Shown: in pieces, positions 46,525 to 55,491 of the stretch
How the letters are laid out: every line of letters starts with the position of its first letter
Numbering within the stretch: the first letter of the stretch is position 1
Assembly (NCBI GenBank): GCA_021777055.1
Contig: JAIQZO010000024.1
Location: 248,001-312,000, forward strand
DNA from: Candidatus Anammoxibacter sp.
GTDB lineage: Bacteria > Planctomycetota > Brocadiia > Brocadiales > Anammoxibacteraceae
Direction: 5' to 3'
DNA: 64,000 nucleotides
The notes under the pieces: model-generated
What the model was told of the DNA's origin: nothing
Databases searched by the model: none
The model's input: the letters and a program-made list of their open reading frames with translations, nothing else
Position numbers and translations under genes: made by a program

Positions 46525-47548
46525 TTAGAAAATGGCAGAATCTTTATCTATGTCTTTACGGAGGTGTCTTTCAATGATTTCAGAGAGTTTCTGCAATTTA
46601 ACCGGTTTTGTAATATAATCATCCATGCCAGCAGCAAGGCACCGTTCACGGTCACCTTCCATCGCATTGGCCGTCATGGCAACAATAGTGATGCTGTGAT
46701 TTTTAACAGATGACTCCGTGTCACGTATAGTCTGCGTTGTTTCATAGCCATCCATCTCTGGCATCTGACAATCCATCAAAACCAAATCATAGTCGCGACT
46801 TTCCAATGCTTTAATTGCTTCTTTACCATTATTTGCTACATCTGTAAGATAACCAAGTTTTTTCTCCAGTAAACGCAATGCTATCTTTTGATTAACTAAA
46901 TTGTCCTCCGCAAGAAGGATACGTACTTTTCTCCTATCAGCTTCAGGTATGGAATGTCTGGTCGCTATCTGACTGGAAGCTATTTTTGCAGGGCTTGTAA
47001 AGTTTCCACTAACTATTCTCAAACTTTTATCAATAAATTCATCAAATTTATCATCGTAGGCCTGGACAAATACAGAATCGAAAGAGAGTACACCCCTTTT
47101 CTCCAGCCTAAGAATAGCAATTTCTTTAAATTCATCAATATCTTCCCAAACCTCTTTAATAGTATTAGTATTAGACATTTCCATATTATCCAGTGCAATA
47201 AACCTGCCTTCTTGGTTTTTACCTCCATTCAACATTACTTCAGCATACCAATCGGCAAGATCTAGATGTTTAAATACCTTTTTGATATCAACATTTTTAT
47301 GGTCTGATAAGATTTCTTCAAACAAAATGTGAGCCGTGGTTGCTTCTAGTTTAATTTCCATAAAGGCATCCACTAGTGGATGCATACTTGGAGGAGAGAA
47401 GAATGGCATTGTAGCTGCCAAAAACAACAATACCAACTATAATAATGCCTGCGATTCCTATCAACAATACCACCTGTTTTGTAGCTAAAGTGTTTTGTCG
47501 TTTGTTTTCATTGTCTAAGCTTACACCATTACGATGATTTAGAATCAC
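46525..47548 (-). pseudogene. Hybrid histidine kinase relic: sensor joined to last receiver, with N-terminal frameshift
   Basis: The first part (47548 to about 47425) encodes a membrane helix VVLLIGIAGIIIVGIVVF; the rest of the helix and the periplasmic domain (MHPLVDAFMEIKLEATTAHI) continue in another frame from about 47430. The sensor runs to about residue 128 of the second frame and then passes directly into the linker and receiver that in the 42314 gene follow receiver 1 (LRxVxGxxTS, then VRILLxEDNxVNQK). HAMP, PAS, kinase and ATPase domains are missing. The receiver is intact ([13 protein letters not shown]). It may survive as a short protein from 47436, but as a kinase it is broken. Confidence 0.8.
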
Positions 47549-48109
47549 TACAAATTGTAACGCTCAAGTAGTTGTGCATTGTTAACCTTGTGTTTTATTC
47601 GTAAACTCCCCATACTTACCGAAACCATATCTAGAAATAATATTGCTCAAGTATTTAATATCGTAATTATAAATAGAATATTTAAAATTATTGCATGGCA
47701 AAGAGACCACTACTTAATTCTATAATAGCGATATTCAATAGCATGGAGTTATATGAAAGTGTATTACATTTATCTGTCCATTTTTTTCCTCTTGTAAAAG
47801 AACATTTTAACTCTATTCTTCGATGTTATAAATTGGATATTTGCGATTAACAAGACCATTAATACTAAAAGATTGAGTATTAATAGTTTTCGATGGGGAA
47901 AAGAAAAGCCTCTATATTTTTGTGTGATACGAGATGGAATTATTTATTCTTAGTGATGGAGACTAAATGCAGCTAAATTTTCATCGTCATTATACTATGA
48001 CATAAAATTTAAAGTAACCACTACGATATTAAAATGTTGTACCTCAAATGCAGTAATAAACTTGCAAAGGTCCTTATTATTTATTCATGATGTGCGTAGT
48101 TCCGGAACT
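47549..48109. other. Intergenic region, nothing recognised
   Basis: About 560 bp of AT-rich DNA between the broken kinase and the single-receiver gene. I find no open frame with coding character, no hairpin and no repeat shared with other intervals. A promoter for the broken kinase gene would be expected here. Confidence 0.45.
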
Positions 48110-48499
48110 TTACTCATACTCTTCCCATCTTCTGAGCCTATCAAATGCAAAATGAACAATATTAATAAGTGTCTTAATGTCAAACGGTTTGCTAAAATAA
48201 TCATCATATCCTGCTTTACGGCACAGAATTAGGGCTTCTTTCGTTACACATCCGGTAATTGCATAAATAATACTTACTGGATCATTCTTCCTGATTCTAA
48301 TGCACAAATCTATTCCGTTAAGCTCCGGAAGCCGTAAATCGAGAAGAAAGAGATGTATATCATTTTCTTTTCTAATAATTTCAAGAGCTTTTTCTCCATT
48401 ATCTGCACAGAATACCTCATATCCAAAACTTTCTAACGTGTCTTTCGCTACATCCCTTATATCTTCATCATCATCCACTACCATAATCTTATAATTCAT
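48110..48499 (-). CDS. Single-domain response regulator
   Basis: 129 aa. One receiver domain fills the protein: MVVDDDEDIRDVAKDTLESFGYEV, LFLLDLRLPELNG (phospho-acceptor Asp about 55) and DDYFSKPFDI with the conserved Lys. The canonical Thr/Ser in the fourth strand is at YAITGC. No output domain is attached, so it probably acts as a CheY/Spo0F-like shuttle or by binding a partner. It follows the broken kinase by a 560-bp gap, on the same strand. The product likely still receives phosphate from one of the neighbouring kinases; the partner is unknown. Confidence 0.93.
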   Translation of the reverse strand: MNYKIMVVDDDEDIRDVAKDTLESFGYEVFCADNGEKALEIIRKENDIHLFLLDLRLPELNGIDLCIRIRKNDPVSIIYAITGCVTKEALILCRKAGYDDYFSKPFDIKTLINIVHFAFDRLRRWEEYE

Positions 48500-49243
48500 A
48501 TCTTTCTATAACTTTCTTTAAACACGGTTCATATATAAAAATATGGCCCGGAACAGGAACACCGTAACTGGACAATTCTATTTTTTGCAATATAAAACTA
48601 GATCTACATTTTTTTTGTTTTTCATATAAATTATCAGTGTTGTCCCGTTAGTTATTTGCTTAGCATATATGCATGAGAACATTGAGTGCCTAAAATGCCT
48701 AATATCGGCTAAAACAATAGAAATTTATTCACCATTAATAAGACAGCACTATTCGCTGTAGGGGATAGCACTACAAAACCCATAGATGCTTTAAGCAGCA
48801 CAGTTTTGTAAACCAGTGAAATATTATAATTTACTAGTTTTCTTCTTGTAAGGTTTTCCCCTACAACGTTTTTTTTAATATTTCGAAAAATAATTTCATG
48901 TCAACCGGCGAATTAAAGAATTTGATAATTAGCTAACGTGACGAACATTGAGAGAGGTAGTCCTGGAGTGAATCATTGTTGGGGGTTTGTGTCAGAAACA
49001 CTATACTTCTATCGCAATTGGGGTGGCAACAAATTTGGAGGAATAGTAGATAACCATCTAATATTGTACAAAATGAAAAAAAATTCTGCGTTGTTAGGTT
49101 TCGCAAATACCTAACTGGACAACACTGGAAAATTATTTCAAAATCAAGAGAACCAGGATTGAATAACATTCAAAGATTGCCGAAAGGATGTGTATAACCT
49201 ATGACTATTATTATTTGTAAAGACTGTATCAAACTATCTTCTT
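48500..49243. other. Intergenic region containing a family 2 element
   Basis: About 740 bp upstream of the VanZ-like gene. Most of it (48635-49127) is a mobile-element relic bounded by decayed 17-bp inverted repeats, described separately. Outside that, GTAACTGGACAATTC (near 48568) resembles the element end but is unpaired. Confidence 0.6.
48635..49127. mobile_element. Decayed family 2 element (about 493 bp)
   Basis: Left end CAGTGTTGTCCCGTTAG (48635-48651) pairs with right end CTAACTGGACAACACTG (49111-49127), 16 of 17 positions. Flanks ATAAATTAT and GAAAATTAT agree at 7 of 9 positions, suggesting a worn 9-bp target duplication. Both ends are near-identical to those of the 57113-57369 element. 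No transposase is recognisable inside. Confidence 0.65.
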
Positions 49244-50485
49244 ATGAATAGAACAACAAAGGAGAAGAAGCTGTTTGGGCTCTGCCTTCTCTCATATATG
49301 CTCTTTATCGTCTTTATTGTTACATTGACGCCGTTTAATTTTCATTCTTCTAAAGATTTTTCAATATCTTGGAATGTTACGCAGTTTGACATCATCAGTA
49401 ATATAATATTATTTATTCCCCCTGGTTTTATGTACATTTTTTTATGGGGAAACGAGATTAATTCGTACTGTTTAAATGCATTGTTTTATGGGTTGATGCT
49501 AAGTACATTTATTGAATTTTCACAGTTCTTTCTTTCCGGTCGTTGTACAAGTATAACAGATATTATGGCAAATGGTTCCGGCGCATGGATGGGAGCTTTT
49601 GTTTGCGAAAAACTTAAGCTTAGAATGGAAAAATACAGTGCTAAGATTTCTTTGCTGGAGATTCCATTGGTAACAATCGTATATTTACTACTTCCACTTT
49701 TATGGATTAACAGTCTTACTATATGGAAATTCACGAACAGCCTCTGGCTTTCGCTCATGCTTGGTATAATAATTGTAATTATCTTCTCTGCTATTTACAG
49801 CTTTAGACTTAAACTTACGGGCAGGGTAAAATTGTTAACTCTTTCTGCCTTAACCGGCATGTTTTTTTCCGTTGCATCTTATCATAAATTTACTACAAGT
49901 CCTGTATTCACATCAGTTGTTGCCGTTTCGCTTTCTATCTCATTTCTGTTACTATCATATTACTGGAAAACTCTGGACAAAAATAATAGACGGTTTGAGA
50001 TTCCCGTTCTCAAAATGATCCTCCCTGCATATCTCTTTTATATGATTTTACAAACAATTTTGCCTTTATATCCTTTTACTGTTAAATGGGCTTTTGGTAT
50101 TGGGTTTAGCACGAATTCAACTGCCTTAATTCTACAGAGTGCAAAGCATATTGGTGCGTTTACGATTCTAGGTTATATCCTTGCAGAAATTCGAGGTCGG
50201 GGCAAAAAATTACCATTATGGAGAAGTGTTCTAAAATTGTCATCAATATGTCTGCTTTTTGCAGTGGGCCTTGAGCTTATCTTGAGTTTTCATCCATATT
50301 ATAAGGGGAGTATTATTCAAATCGTTTTATCTACTTCTGGATTTATTTATGGATTAATTATATACCGTCTGCAGTTAGCATATATCTTTAACGTAAGGAA
50401 AAGATATAACAGAGATAGTTATCAACAAGAAAAACATCAACCCATCATGTTTTCTAATCAGAAAGAAGCAAATCCATCCATTTAA
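49244..50485 (+). CDS. VanZ-like integral membrane protein, two VanZ units
   Basis: 413 aa, with about ten membrane helices. The first unit shows the VanZ pattern of a proline-rich turn and helix pair: TQFDIISNIILFIPPGFMYIFLWG, then SGRCTSITDIMANGSGAWMGA. The second unit is less conserved: FTVKWAFGIGFSTNSTALILQ and HIGAFTILGYILAEIRGRG. VanZ-family proteins are membrane proteins of poorly known function, some linked to glycopeptide or teicoplanin resistance. The C-terminus is basic and cytoplasmic. Its last 32 bp overlap the 3' end of the AMP-ligase gene on the other strand. No neighbouring gene supports a cell-wall role. Confidence 0.85.
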   Translation: MNRTTKEKKLFGLCLLSYMLFIVFIVTLTPFNFHSSKDFSISWNVTQFDIISNIILFIPPGFMYIFLWGNEINSYCLNALFYGLMLSTFIEFSQFFLSGRCTSITDIMANGSGAWMGAFVCEKLKLRMEKYSAKISLLEIPLVTIVYLLLPLLWINSLTIWKFTNSLWLSLMLGIIIVIIFSAIYSFRLKLTGRVKLLTLSALTGMFFSVASYHKFTTSPVFTSVVAVSLSISFLLLSYYWKTLDKNNRRFEIPVLKMILPAYLFYMILQTILPLYPFTVKWAFGIGFSTNSTALILQSAKHIGAFTILGYILAEIRGRGKKLPLWRSVLKLSSICLLFAVGLELILSFHPYYKGSIIQIVLSTSGFIYGLIIYRLQLAYIFNVRKRYNRDSYQQEKHQPIMFSNQKEANPSI

Positions 50486-52139
50486 AAGAGAATTCGTTCT
50501 TGAATCTTTCCTTTAATATTTTTTTCTGTATCTTCATGGTTGGCCCATAGGTCATTTCATTTTTCTCTATAATCTTTATATCTCGCGGACATTTATAGTC
50601 TGCCATGTTTTGTTTGCACCACAAATAAATCTCTTCTGGTGTTGCAGCCTCGTTATCTTTTAACGTTAAAACTGCCAACGGTTGACTTCCACTAATAGAC
50701 ACAGGTATTCCAATTACAGCACAGGCTGCAATCTTAGGATGACATAACAAGATATCTTCTATTTCAGCAGAAAAGATTGAATATCCCCCTGCTTTAATCA
50801 CATCTTTTTCCCTATCAACAAAATACAGCTTCCCATATTTCTCTTTTCTTACAACATCTCCGGTCCTTAACCATCCGTTTGTAAACAGGTTCTTTGTTGC
50901 AATACTGTTATTAAAATAACCCGGTGTTACCCCTGGGCACTTAATTAATAGTTCCCCTTCATGTCCAAGGGGAGCTTCTTTCCCATTTTGATCAATTATT
51001 TTTGTCATAACCAATGGTAAAGGGCGCCCCATTGAGCCGTCTATATGCTCCGTCCCAGGAAGAATAATTTTTATAACAGCTGTGCCTGAAAGTTCAACCA
51101 TGCCGTAAGTATTAAAAAACAGTGAGCCCATAATCTTTTTCCCGAAGATCCGCAAAAAAGCGCCTTTTTCTGTAAGCAGCCTTATATGGTTTACATTCAT
51201 AACATCCGCAGAGCTAAACCATATACGCACGGATGACAAATCATAATTGTCTAGTTTGCGCTGCAGCATCATTGCATACATTGCAGGAACTCCAATAAAT
51301 ATGGAAATCCTATTCTGATCAATAATTCTCAGCACCTTCCTTGCGTTAAATGTGTTCAGGAAATATCCAGGCAAACCACTAAGTAATGCAACTAACGAAG
51401 AGGCAAAACCCATTATATGCGCCTGTGGTAGTGCCGTAAGGGCCAGGTCACTCTTCTTGAATGGCAAAAACAGGGCAGAGGTTTTCTGACATGTCAAAAG
51501 TGTTTGGCTGGTCATTAAAGCACCTTTGGGATTACCTGTTGTGCCAGATGTATAGAAAATTGCCACGGGATCATTCATCCCTAATTTTTTCTGGTACAAA
51601 TGGGTTGATGAATCATTAAGTAGATTGTCAAGTAAATGGAACCCGTTAGATAGGTATTCAGATACAATATCGTGATTTACAGGGCCTGCAATAATCCACT
51701 CTTTTATGGATGGAAAATTTGATTTATTCTTAATGTTATCCTTAAACACCTTGTGATCAGTAATTAATAATTCTGCACCACAATCGTTAACTATTTTTTT
51801 TACTTCTTGGTCCTTTAAGAGATCGTTTAATGGTACCGCAATAGCCCCAATTTTCATTATTGCAAATAATATTACAAGAAAATCGGCTTCATTACGTTTA
51901 TATAAGATAATTCTGCTGCCCTTTTCTATCTTAAAATTATTCAGTAGTGTGTTTCCGATTCTATTGACCAATTCTGCAATCTCTGTGTATGTAAATTCCT
52001 TTTTATTAAAGTTTTTATATCCTATCTTTTCGTCTAAATAAACGGCAGTCCTTTCGCCGTAGATTTCTGCCAGGACGTCAGTTAGATTTGACATGTTCAA
52101 ATCTTTATTTAAGAATATTTCAAGTTTTTTAAAAAACAT
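50454..52139 (-). CDS. Acyl-CoA synthetase / AMP-dependent ligase
   Basis: 561 aa. Adenylate-forming family motifs: IFYTSGTTGNPKGALMTSQ (P-loop), NTYGMVELSGTAVIK, GWLRTGDVVRKEKYGKLYFVDREKDVIKAGG (A8/A10-like), and a C-terminal cap domain ending EKNEMTYGPTMKIQKK with the catalytic Lys. It activates an acid as an AMP ester and normally transfers it to CoA or a carrier. Two start codons are open: Met 1 (52139) or Met 16 (52094); the family begins near the latter. It closes a minus-strand set with two GT2 transferases and a UGT-type transferase, so the fatty acid of a glycolipid is a plausible substrate. That substrate is inference. Confidence 0.9.
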   Translation of the reverse strand: MFFKKLEIFLNKDLNMSNLTDVLAEIYGERTAVYLDEKIGYKNFNKKEFTYTEIAELVNRIGNTLLNNFKIEKGSRIILYKRNEADFLVILFAIMKIGAIAVPLNDLLKDQEVKKIVNDCGAELLITDHKVFKDNIKNKSNFPSIKEWIIAGPVNHDIVSEYLSNGFHLLDNLLNDSSTHLYQKKLGMNDPVAIFYTSGTTGNPKGALMTSQTLLTCQKTSALFLPFKKSDLALTALPQAHIMGFASSLVALLSGLPGYFLNTFNARKVLRIIDQNRISIFIGVPAMYAMMLQRKLDNYDLSSVRIWFSSADVMNVNHIRLLTEKGAFLRIFGKKIMGSLFFNTYGMVELSGTAVIKIILPGTEHIDGSMGRPLPLVMTKIIDQNGKEAPLGHEGELLIKCPGVTPGYFNNSIATKNLFTNGWLRTGDVVRKEKYGKLYFVDREKDVIKAGGYSIFSAEIEDILLCHPKIAACAVIGIPVSISGSQPLAVLTLKDNEAATPEEIYLWCKQNMADYKCPRDIKIIEKNEMTYGPTMKIQKKILKERFKNEFSFKWMDLLLSD

Positions 52140-52157
52140 GATTATGCTGAAAATTGG

Positions 52158-53228
52158 TTAAGGAACTTTATGCCTGAATGTCGCCTCATAATCTTTACAA
52201 TGTGCTTCGTCTGTCTTTATTTTAAAAAAGTTCCATGTAAATTGCAGGTGAAGCATAAAGCTTATCCCCCATGTTCTGATTAACCCCTCCAATGCCATAG
52301 GGAGTAAACGAATAAAATAAAAGAGTGTCGAACGGGGCAAGAAATGCTTAAACTGAAAATAGAATTCGTTATCATACTTGTCTAAAAGAGAACCGTATGA
52401 CGTTGCAACGTTATTGCATCCACCAAGTTGCCTCTCGTGGTAAACATAGACATCTGGTTGAAAATAGATTTTATACCCAAGCCGCTTTATACGGAGACAA
52501 AGATCTGTTTCATCTCGTAAGGCACCCTGGAAATTTTGATCAAAACCACCTGCCTCGTTAAAGACTCTCCTTTTCATTGACCAATAACAACCTCTCACAG
52601 TATCAACCTCAACCAGGTTATTGCCTGAGAGATCAAATCTACAGAAAATAAAAGAGTTGGGTTTTACCCTTGCCACATATTTTCCGTCTAATTTATAACT
52701 CGCCTCACTAACAGGTGCCGGCAATACATTTTCTAGAAATGTGATTATGATTTCCCGAAATCTACTTCGCTTGAACACTTGCGGCCCCACTACTTCACGT
52801 CCTGCCACTGCCCCTACATTATCAGAACTACTTAATGTCTCAATGTGCCGTCTAAGGCATCTCTGTTTAACAATTACATCGTCATCAAAGATGAATATAA
52901 AATCGTGCCGACAAAGCTTTGCTGCATAATTCTTTGCAATGGGAAGTGAAGGGTTCAGCCCGGTAATATGGACAATTGGGACCTTCCCGTTCTTGGAATC
53001 CGGGCATTTGGTACCAATATTGACATCATGTGCAATGTACTCTATCCCTTGATTACATAACTCGTTTACCCATTCTTCAAGTTTAAGAGCAGGTGAATTC
53101 TGGTCAACAACAATTATCTCTGCACAATAATTAATAAATTCATCGCCCAGATTCAGGAGTGATTCTATTGTCCTTACCACCACAGAAATATCCCTGTTAA
53201 ACGTTGGTATAATGCAGCTCGCTTTCAT
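52158..53228 (-). CDS. Family 2 glycosyltransferase
   Basis: 356 aa. The GT-A fold is seen from the N-terminus: ASCIIPTFNRDISVVVRTIES, EIIVVDQNSPAL, and FIFIFDDDVIVKQRCL with the DDD metal site near residue 112. Acceptor-side motifs include GALRDETDLCLRIKRLGYKIYF with an (E/D)D-type catalytic base. It transfers a sugar from a nucleotide donor to a lipid or glycan. It starts 6 bp before the next GT2 gene's stop, so the pair is co-transcribed. Donor and acceptor cannot be read from the sequence. Confidence 0.9.
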   Translation of the reverse strand: MKASCIIPTFNRDISVVVRTIESLLNLGDEFINYCAEIIVVDQNSPALKLEEWVNELCNQGIEYIAHDVNIGTKCPDSKNGKVPIVHITGLNPSLPIAKNYAAKLCRHDFIFIFDDDVIVKQRCLRRHIETLSSSDNVGAVAGREVVGPQVFKRSRFREIIITFLENVLPAPVSEASYKLDGKYVARVKPNSFIFCRFDLSGNNLVEVDTVRGCYWSMKRRVFNEAGGFDQNFQGALRDETDLCLRIKRLGYKIYFQPDVYVYHERQLGGCNNVATSYGSLLDKYDNEFYFQFKHFLPRSTLFYFIRLLPMALEGLIRTWGISFMLHLQFTWNFFKIKTDEAHCKDYEATFRHKVP

Positions 53229-53234
53229 TATTTG

Positions 53235-54017
53235 TCACCTTTTGTGTTTTATTGCCTTTAATTTTGCCAGTAATTTACTTAACCCGATCTTCATCATAAC
53301 CATTCGTCCAGAAAACAATGTATACCGAATAAGATACCATAGTAAATTGTCAATGGTTAGTAGTTGGTTCTCTTTTAGTCCTTTCAGACTCTCCGGAATG
53401 CTTTTGTGCTCACGTGTTACTGAAACACCTCTTCCGTCCATTGCCACAATGGGAGCTTTGGTCCAATAATAACCTTTTATGCCGACTTTGTGCATCCTGC
53501 ATACGAACTCAAAATCCATAGTAATCTTATAATTTAATTTAAAGTTTCCTATCTTATCAAACACAGATCTTCTAACAACCATGGTTTGATGAAAATATGG
53601 CATACCTCGACCAAGAGCACAAAGTGCCGGTCTTATATGCATCTTACCGCAAATGGAATCATTAAATATGATATCTCCGTGTACGAATCCTATGTCAGGA
53701 TTTGTTTCAAAGATATTTTCTACTTCCCATATATATGATCTTTCTATAATGGAGTCACCGGAGTTTAGAAACATAATGGCATCCCCATTCGCCAGGTTTA
53801 GTCCCTTATTAAACGCATCTGCAATACCATGATCTGGTTCGGATACAGATACTGCATTGACCTGGGCGAGGTATCCCCTTGTATCTTTACAGTTTCCACC
53901 GTTTATAACTATGGATTCTATCCCTGGAATACCCTCTATGGAAAGCAACGTCGCCTTTAGTTCCTCGTAGTTATTGAATGTTATTGTAATTACAGAAATC
54001 ATAGATGTTCTTGCCAA
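53235..54017 (-). CDS. Family 2 glycosyltransferase (WcaA-like)
   Basis: 260 aa. MISVITITFNNYEELKATLLSIE is the typical GT2 start; VNAVSVSEPDHGIADAFNKGLNLANGDAIMFLNSGDSI holds the DxD-type region around residues 75-92; GMPYFHQTMVVRRSVFDKIGNF marks the acceptor side. No membrane segment is clear. It is one of three transferases in a minus-strand set with the AMP-ligase, consistent with assembling a glycan or glycolipid. It follows the UGT-type gene by about 150 bp and precedes the second GT2 gene by 6 bp. Confidence 0.9.
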   Translation of the reverse strand: MARTSMISVITITFNNYEELKATLLSIEGIPGIESIVINGGNCKDTRGYLAQVNAVSVSEPDHGIADAFNKGLNLANGDAIMFLNSGDSIIERSYIWEVENIFETNPDIGFVHGDIIFNDSICGKMHIRPALCALGRGMPYFHQTMVVRRSVFDKIGNFKLNYKITMDFEFVCRMHKVGIKGYYWTKAPIVAMDGRGVSVTREHKSIPESLKGLKENQLLTIDNLLWYLIRYTLFSGRMVMMKIGLSKLLAKLKAIKHKR

Positions 54018-54173
54018 TGAAAATGTAAAAGCTACGGAGGGAAAGATTCACCTTGCAGAAAATTTCTAGTTAAAATCAAATTCTTAAGATTAATCTTAAT
54101 CCGTACACTGCAATTATTATTTAACAAGATAAATTATGCACTCCAAATAATCAGATCAAATATTTACCATTAC

Positions 54174-55343
54174 TTACAAAATATCTATGATATTACAAAC
54201 CTTGTTTAACGGATCTTCTTCCTTAAATTTCCTAGCAATGGCACTACACTGTTTCTCCACAGATTTGCTGTTAATAAGCTTGTTTAAACTTTCTGCAACA
54301 GTTAAGGGTATATACTCTTCTCTGCTAATTTGATTGCCAACAACTAAGCTTTTAAGCCGAGCAGCATTGTCAAACTGGTCAAATGCCATGGGCATTACAA
54401 GATGGGGAATACCAGCCTTTAATGCCTGGGCGCACGTTCCGATACCTCCGTGATAAACAAGAGCTGATGACCTGTAAAGCAATGCATCCAGCGGTACGTA
54501 TTTAAAATAGCAAACGGAATCAGGTAAATTGGACGGGATATGCTCCTCGAACGGACTGAGGAGAACACCGCGTTTTCCCAGCATATCGCACGCCTCCACA
54601 GAGGTATTGAAAAAGTCTGCGGCTTGTCGCATACCGGTTCCTGGTGTAAAAACAATGGGTTTTTCGCCTTGATTAAGAAAGCTTTCCAACTCATCGGGTA
54701 ATTGAACTATAGGTACTTCTTTTGGTATGGGAAAACCAGTAAGCACAGTATCCGCTACTCGTTCATGATCCGGACATGCAAACCAGTCGGGAAACAGGCC
54801 ACAAATCTTTGTCGGAGAATTTAACCAACCGTACAGGTTTTTCTTTCTCAGATTAATATCTAATTTCTTACCCAGGTTATTCAATGGCTCATACAAAACC
54901 GAATCAAGGGCTTCCCTTCGCTCTTCCATTAAGTTCTGAAAAGCGTATGGTGCCAAATGTACTGTTAATAGTGGAATCTGCAACTTTTCTTGTGCAAATC
55001 GTGCACCAAATATCCAAGTTGGTGAGACTAAAACAGTATTACCAGGAACATAATTTTTTTCGATGAATTCAAATGTCGGTATTGCGGCCGGAGAGTATAC
55101 ATGGTTCACCATTACAGATCTAGCTGTTTCAGCTTGCCAAAGTTCAGGAAGTTTGCTTACCTTGTCTGCGTCTTCCTCACTAAACACAGAATAATAGGTC
55201 AAACCCGCCTTAGTAATAACATCTTTAAACCAGTCGCAACCAAGAAAACAGACATCATGCCCCATTTTTTGAAGCGCGACGCCAATATTTACAAACGGGT
55301 AGTTGTCACCCAAACTACCTAACGTTACGATTATTATTTTCAT
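54174..55343 (-). CDS. UGT/MGT-type glycosyltransferase (GT1 family)
   Basis: 389 aa. The GT-B fold is clear: KIIIVTLGSLGDNYPFVNIGVALQKMGHDVCFLG is the N-terminal domain, and YHGGIGTCAQALKAGIPHLVMPMAFDQFDNAARL the C-terminal donor-binding signature. Such enzymes glycosylate lipids, sterols, macrolides or flavonoids using UDP- or dTDP-sugars. In this cluster (with two GT2 transferases and an acyl-AMP ligase) a hydrophobic acceptor such as a hydroxy-fatty acid is the likeliest target, similar to rhamnolipid assembly. It is transcribed divergently from the octaheme cytochrome gene across a 148-bp gap. Exact donor and acceptor are unknown. Confidence 0.9.
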   Translation of the reverse strand: MKIIIVTLGSLGDNYPFVNIGVALQKMGHDVCFLGCDWFKDVITKAGLTYYSVFSEEDADKVSKLPELWQAETARSVMVNHVYSPAAIPTFEFIEKNYVPGNTVLVSPTWIFGARFAQEKLQIPLLTVHLAPYAFQNLMEERREALDSVLYEPLNNLGKKLDINLRKKNLYGWLNSPTKICGLFPDWFACPDHERVADTVLTGFPIPKEVPIVQLPDELESFLNQGEKPIVFTPGTGMRQAADFFNTSVEACDMLGKRGVLLSPFEEHIPSNLPDSVCYFKYVPLDALLYRSSALVYHGGIGTCAQALKAGIPHLVMPMAFDQFDNAARLKSLVVGNQISREEYIPLTVAESLNKLINSKSVEKQCSAIARKFKEEDPLNKVCNIIDIL

Positions 55344-55491
55344 CTTTATTACATTAGACTAAATTGTTTACAATGCAATTTCATAGCATTTCTTCAACCA
55401 TTGCAATTGTACATCGTAATATCTATGAATTCTTATCCATCATACCATTTATTTGTCTCATATCAATTTTATAGTTAGGAGTGAATACTAA

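Noticed and set aside
47351-47548. Short minus-strand frame as a separate small membrane protein
   Set aside because: Its helix continues in another frame as the N-terminus of the kinase relic; it is a frameshifted part of that gene.
48933-49169. 78-codon minus-strand frame upstream of the VanZ-like gene
   Set aside because: It lies mostly inside the decayed family 2 element, has no ribosome site, and runs across the element end.
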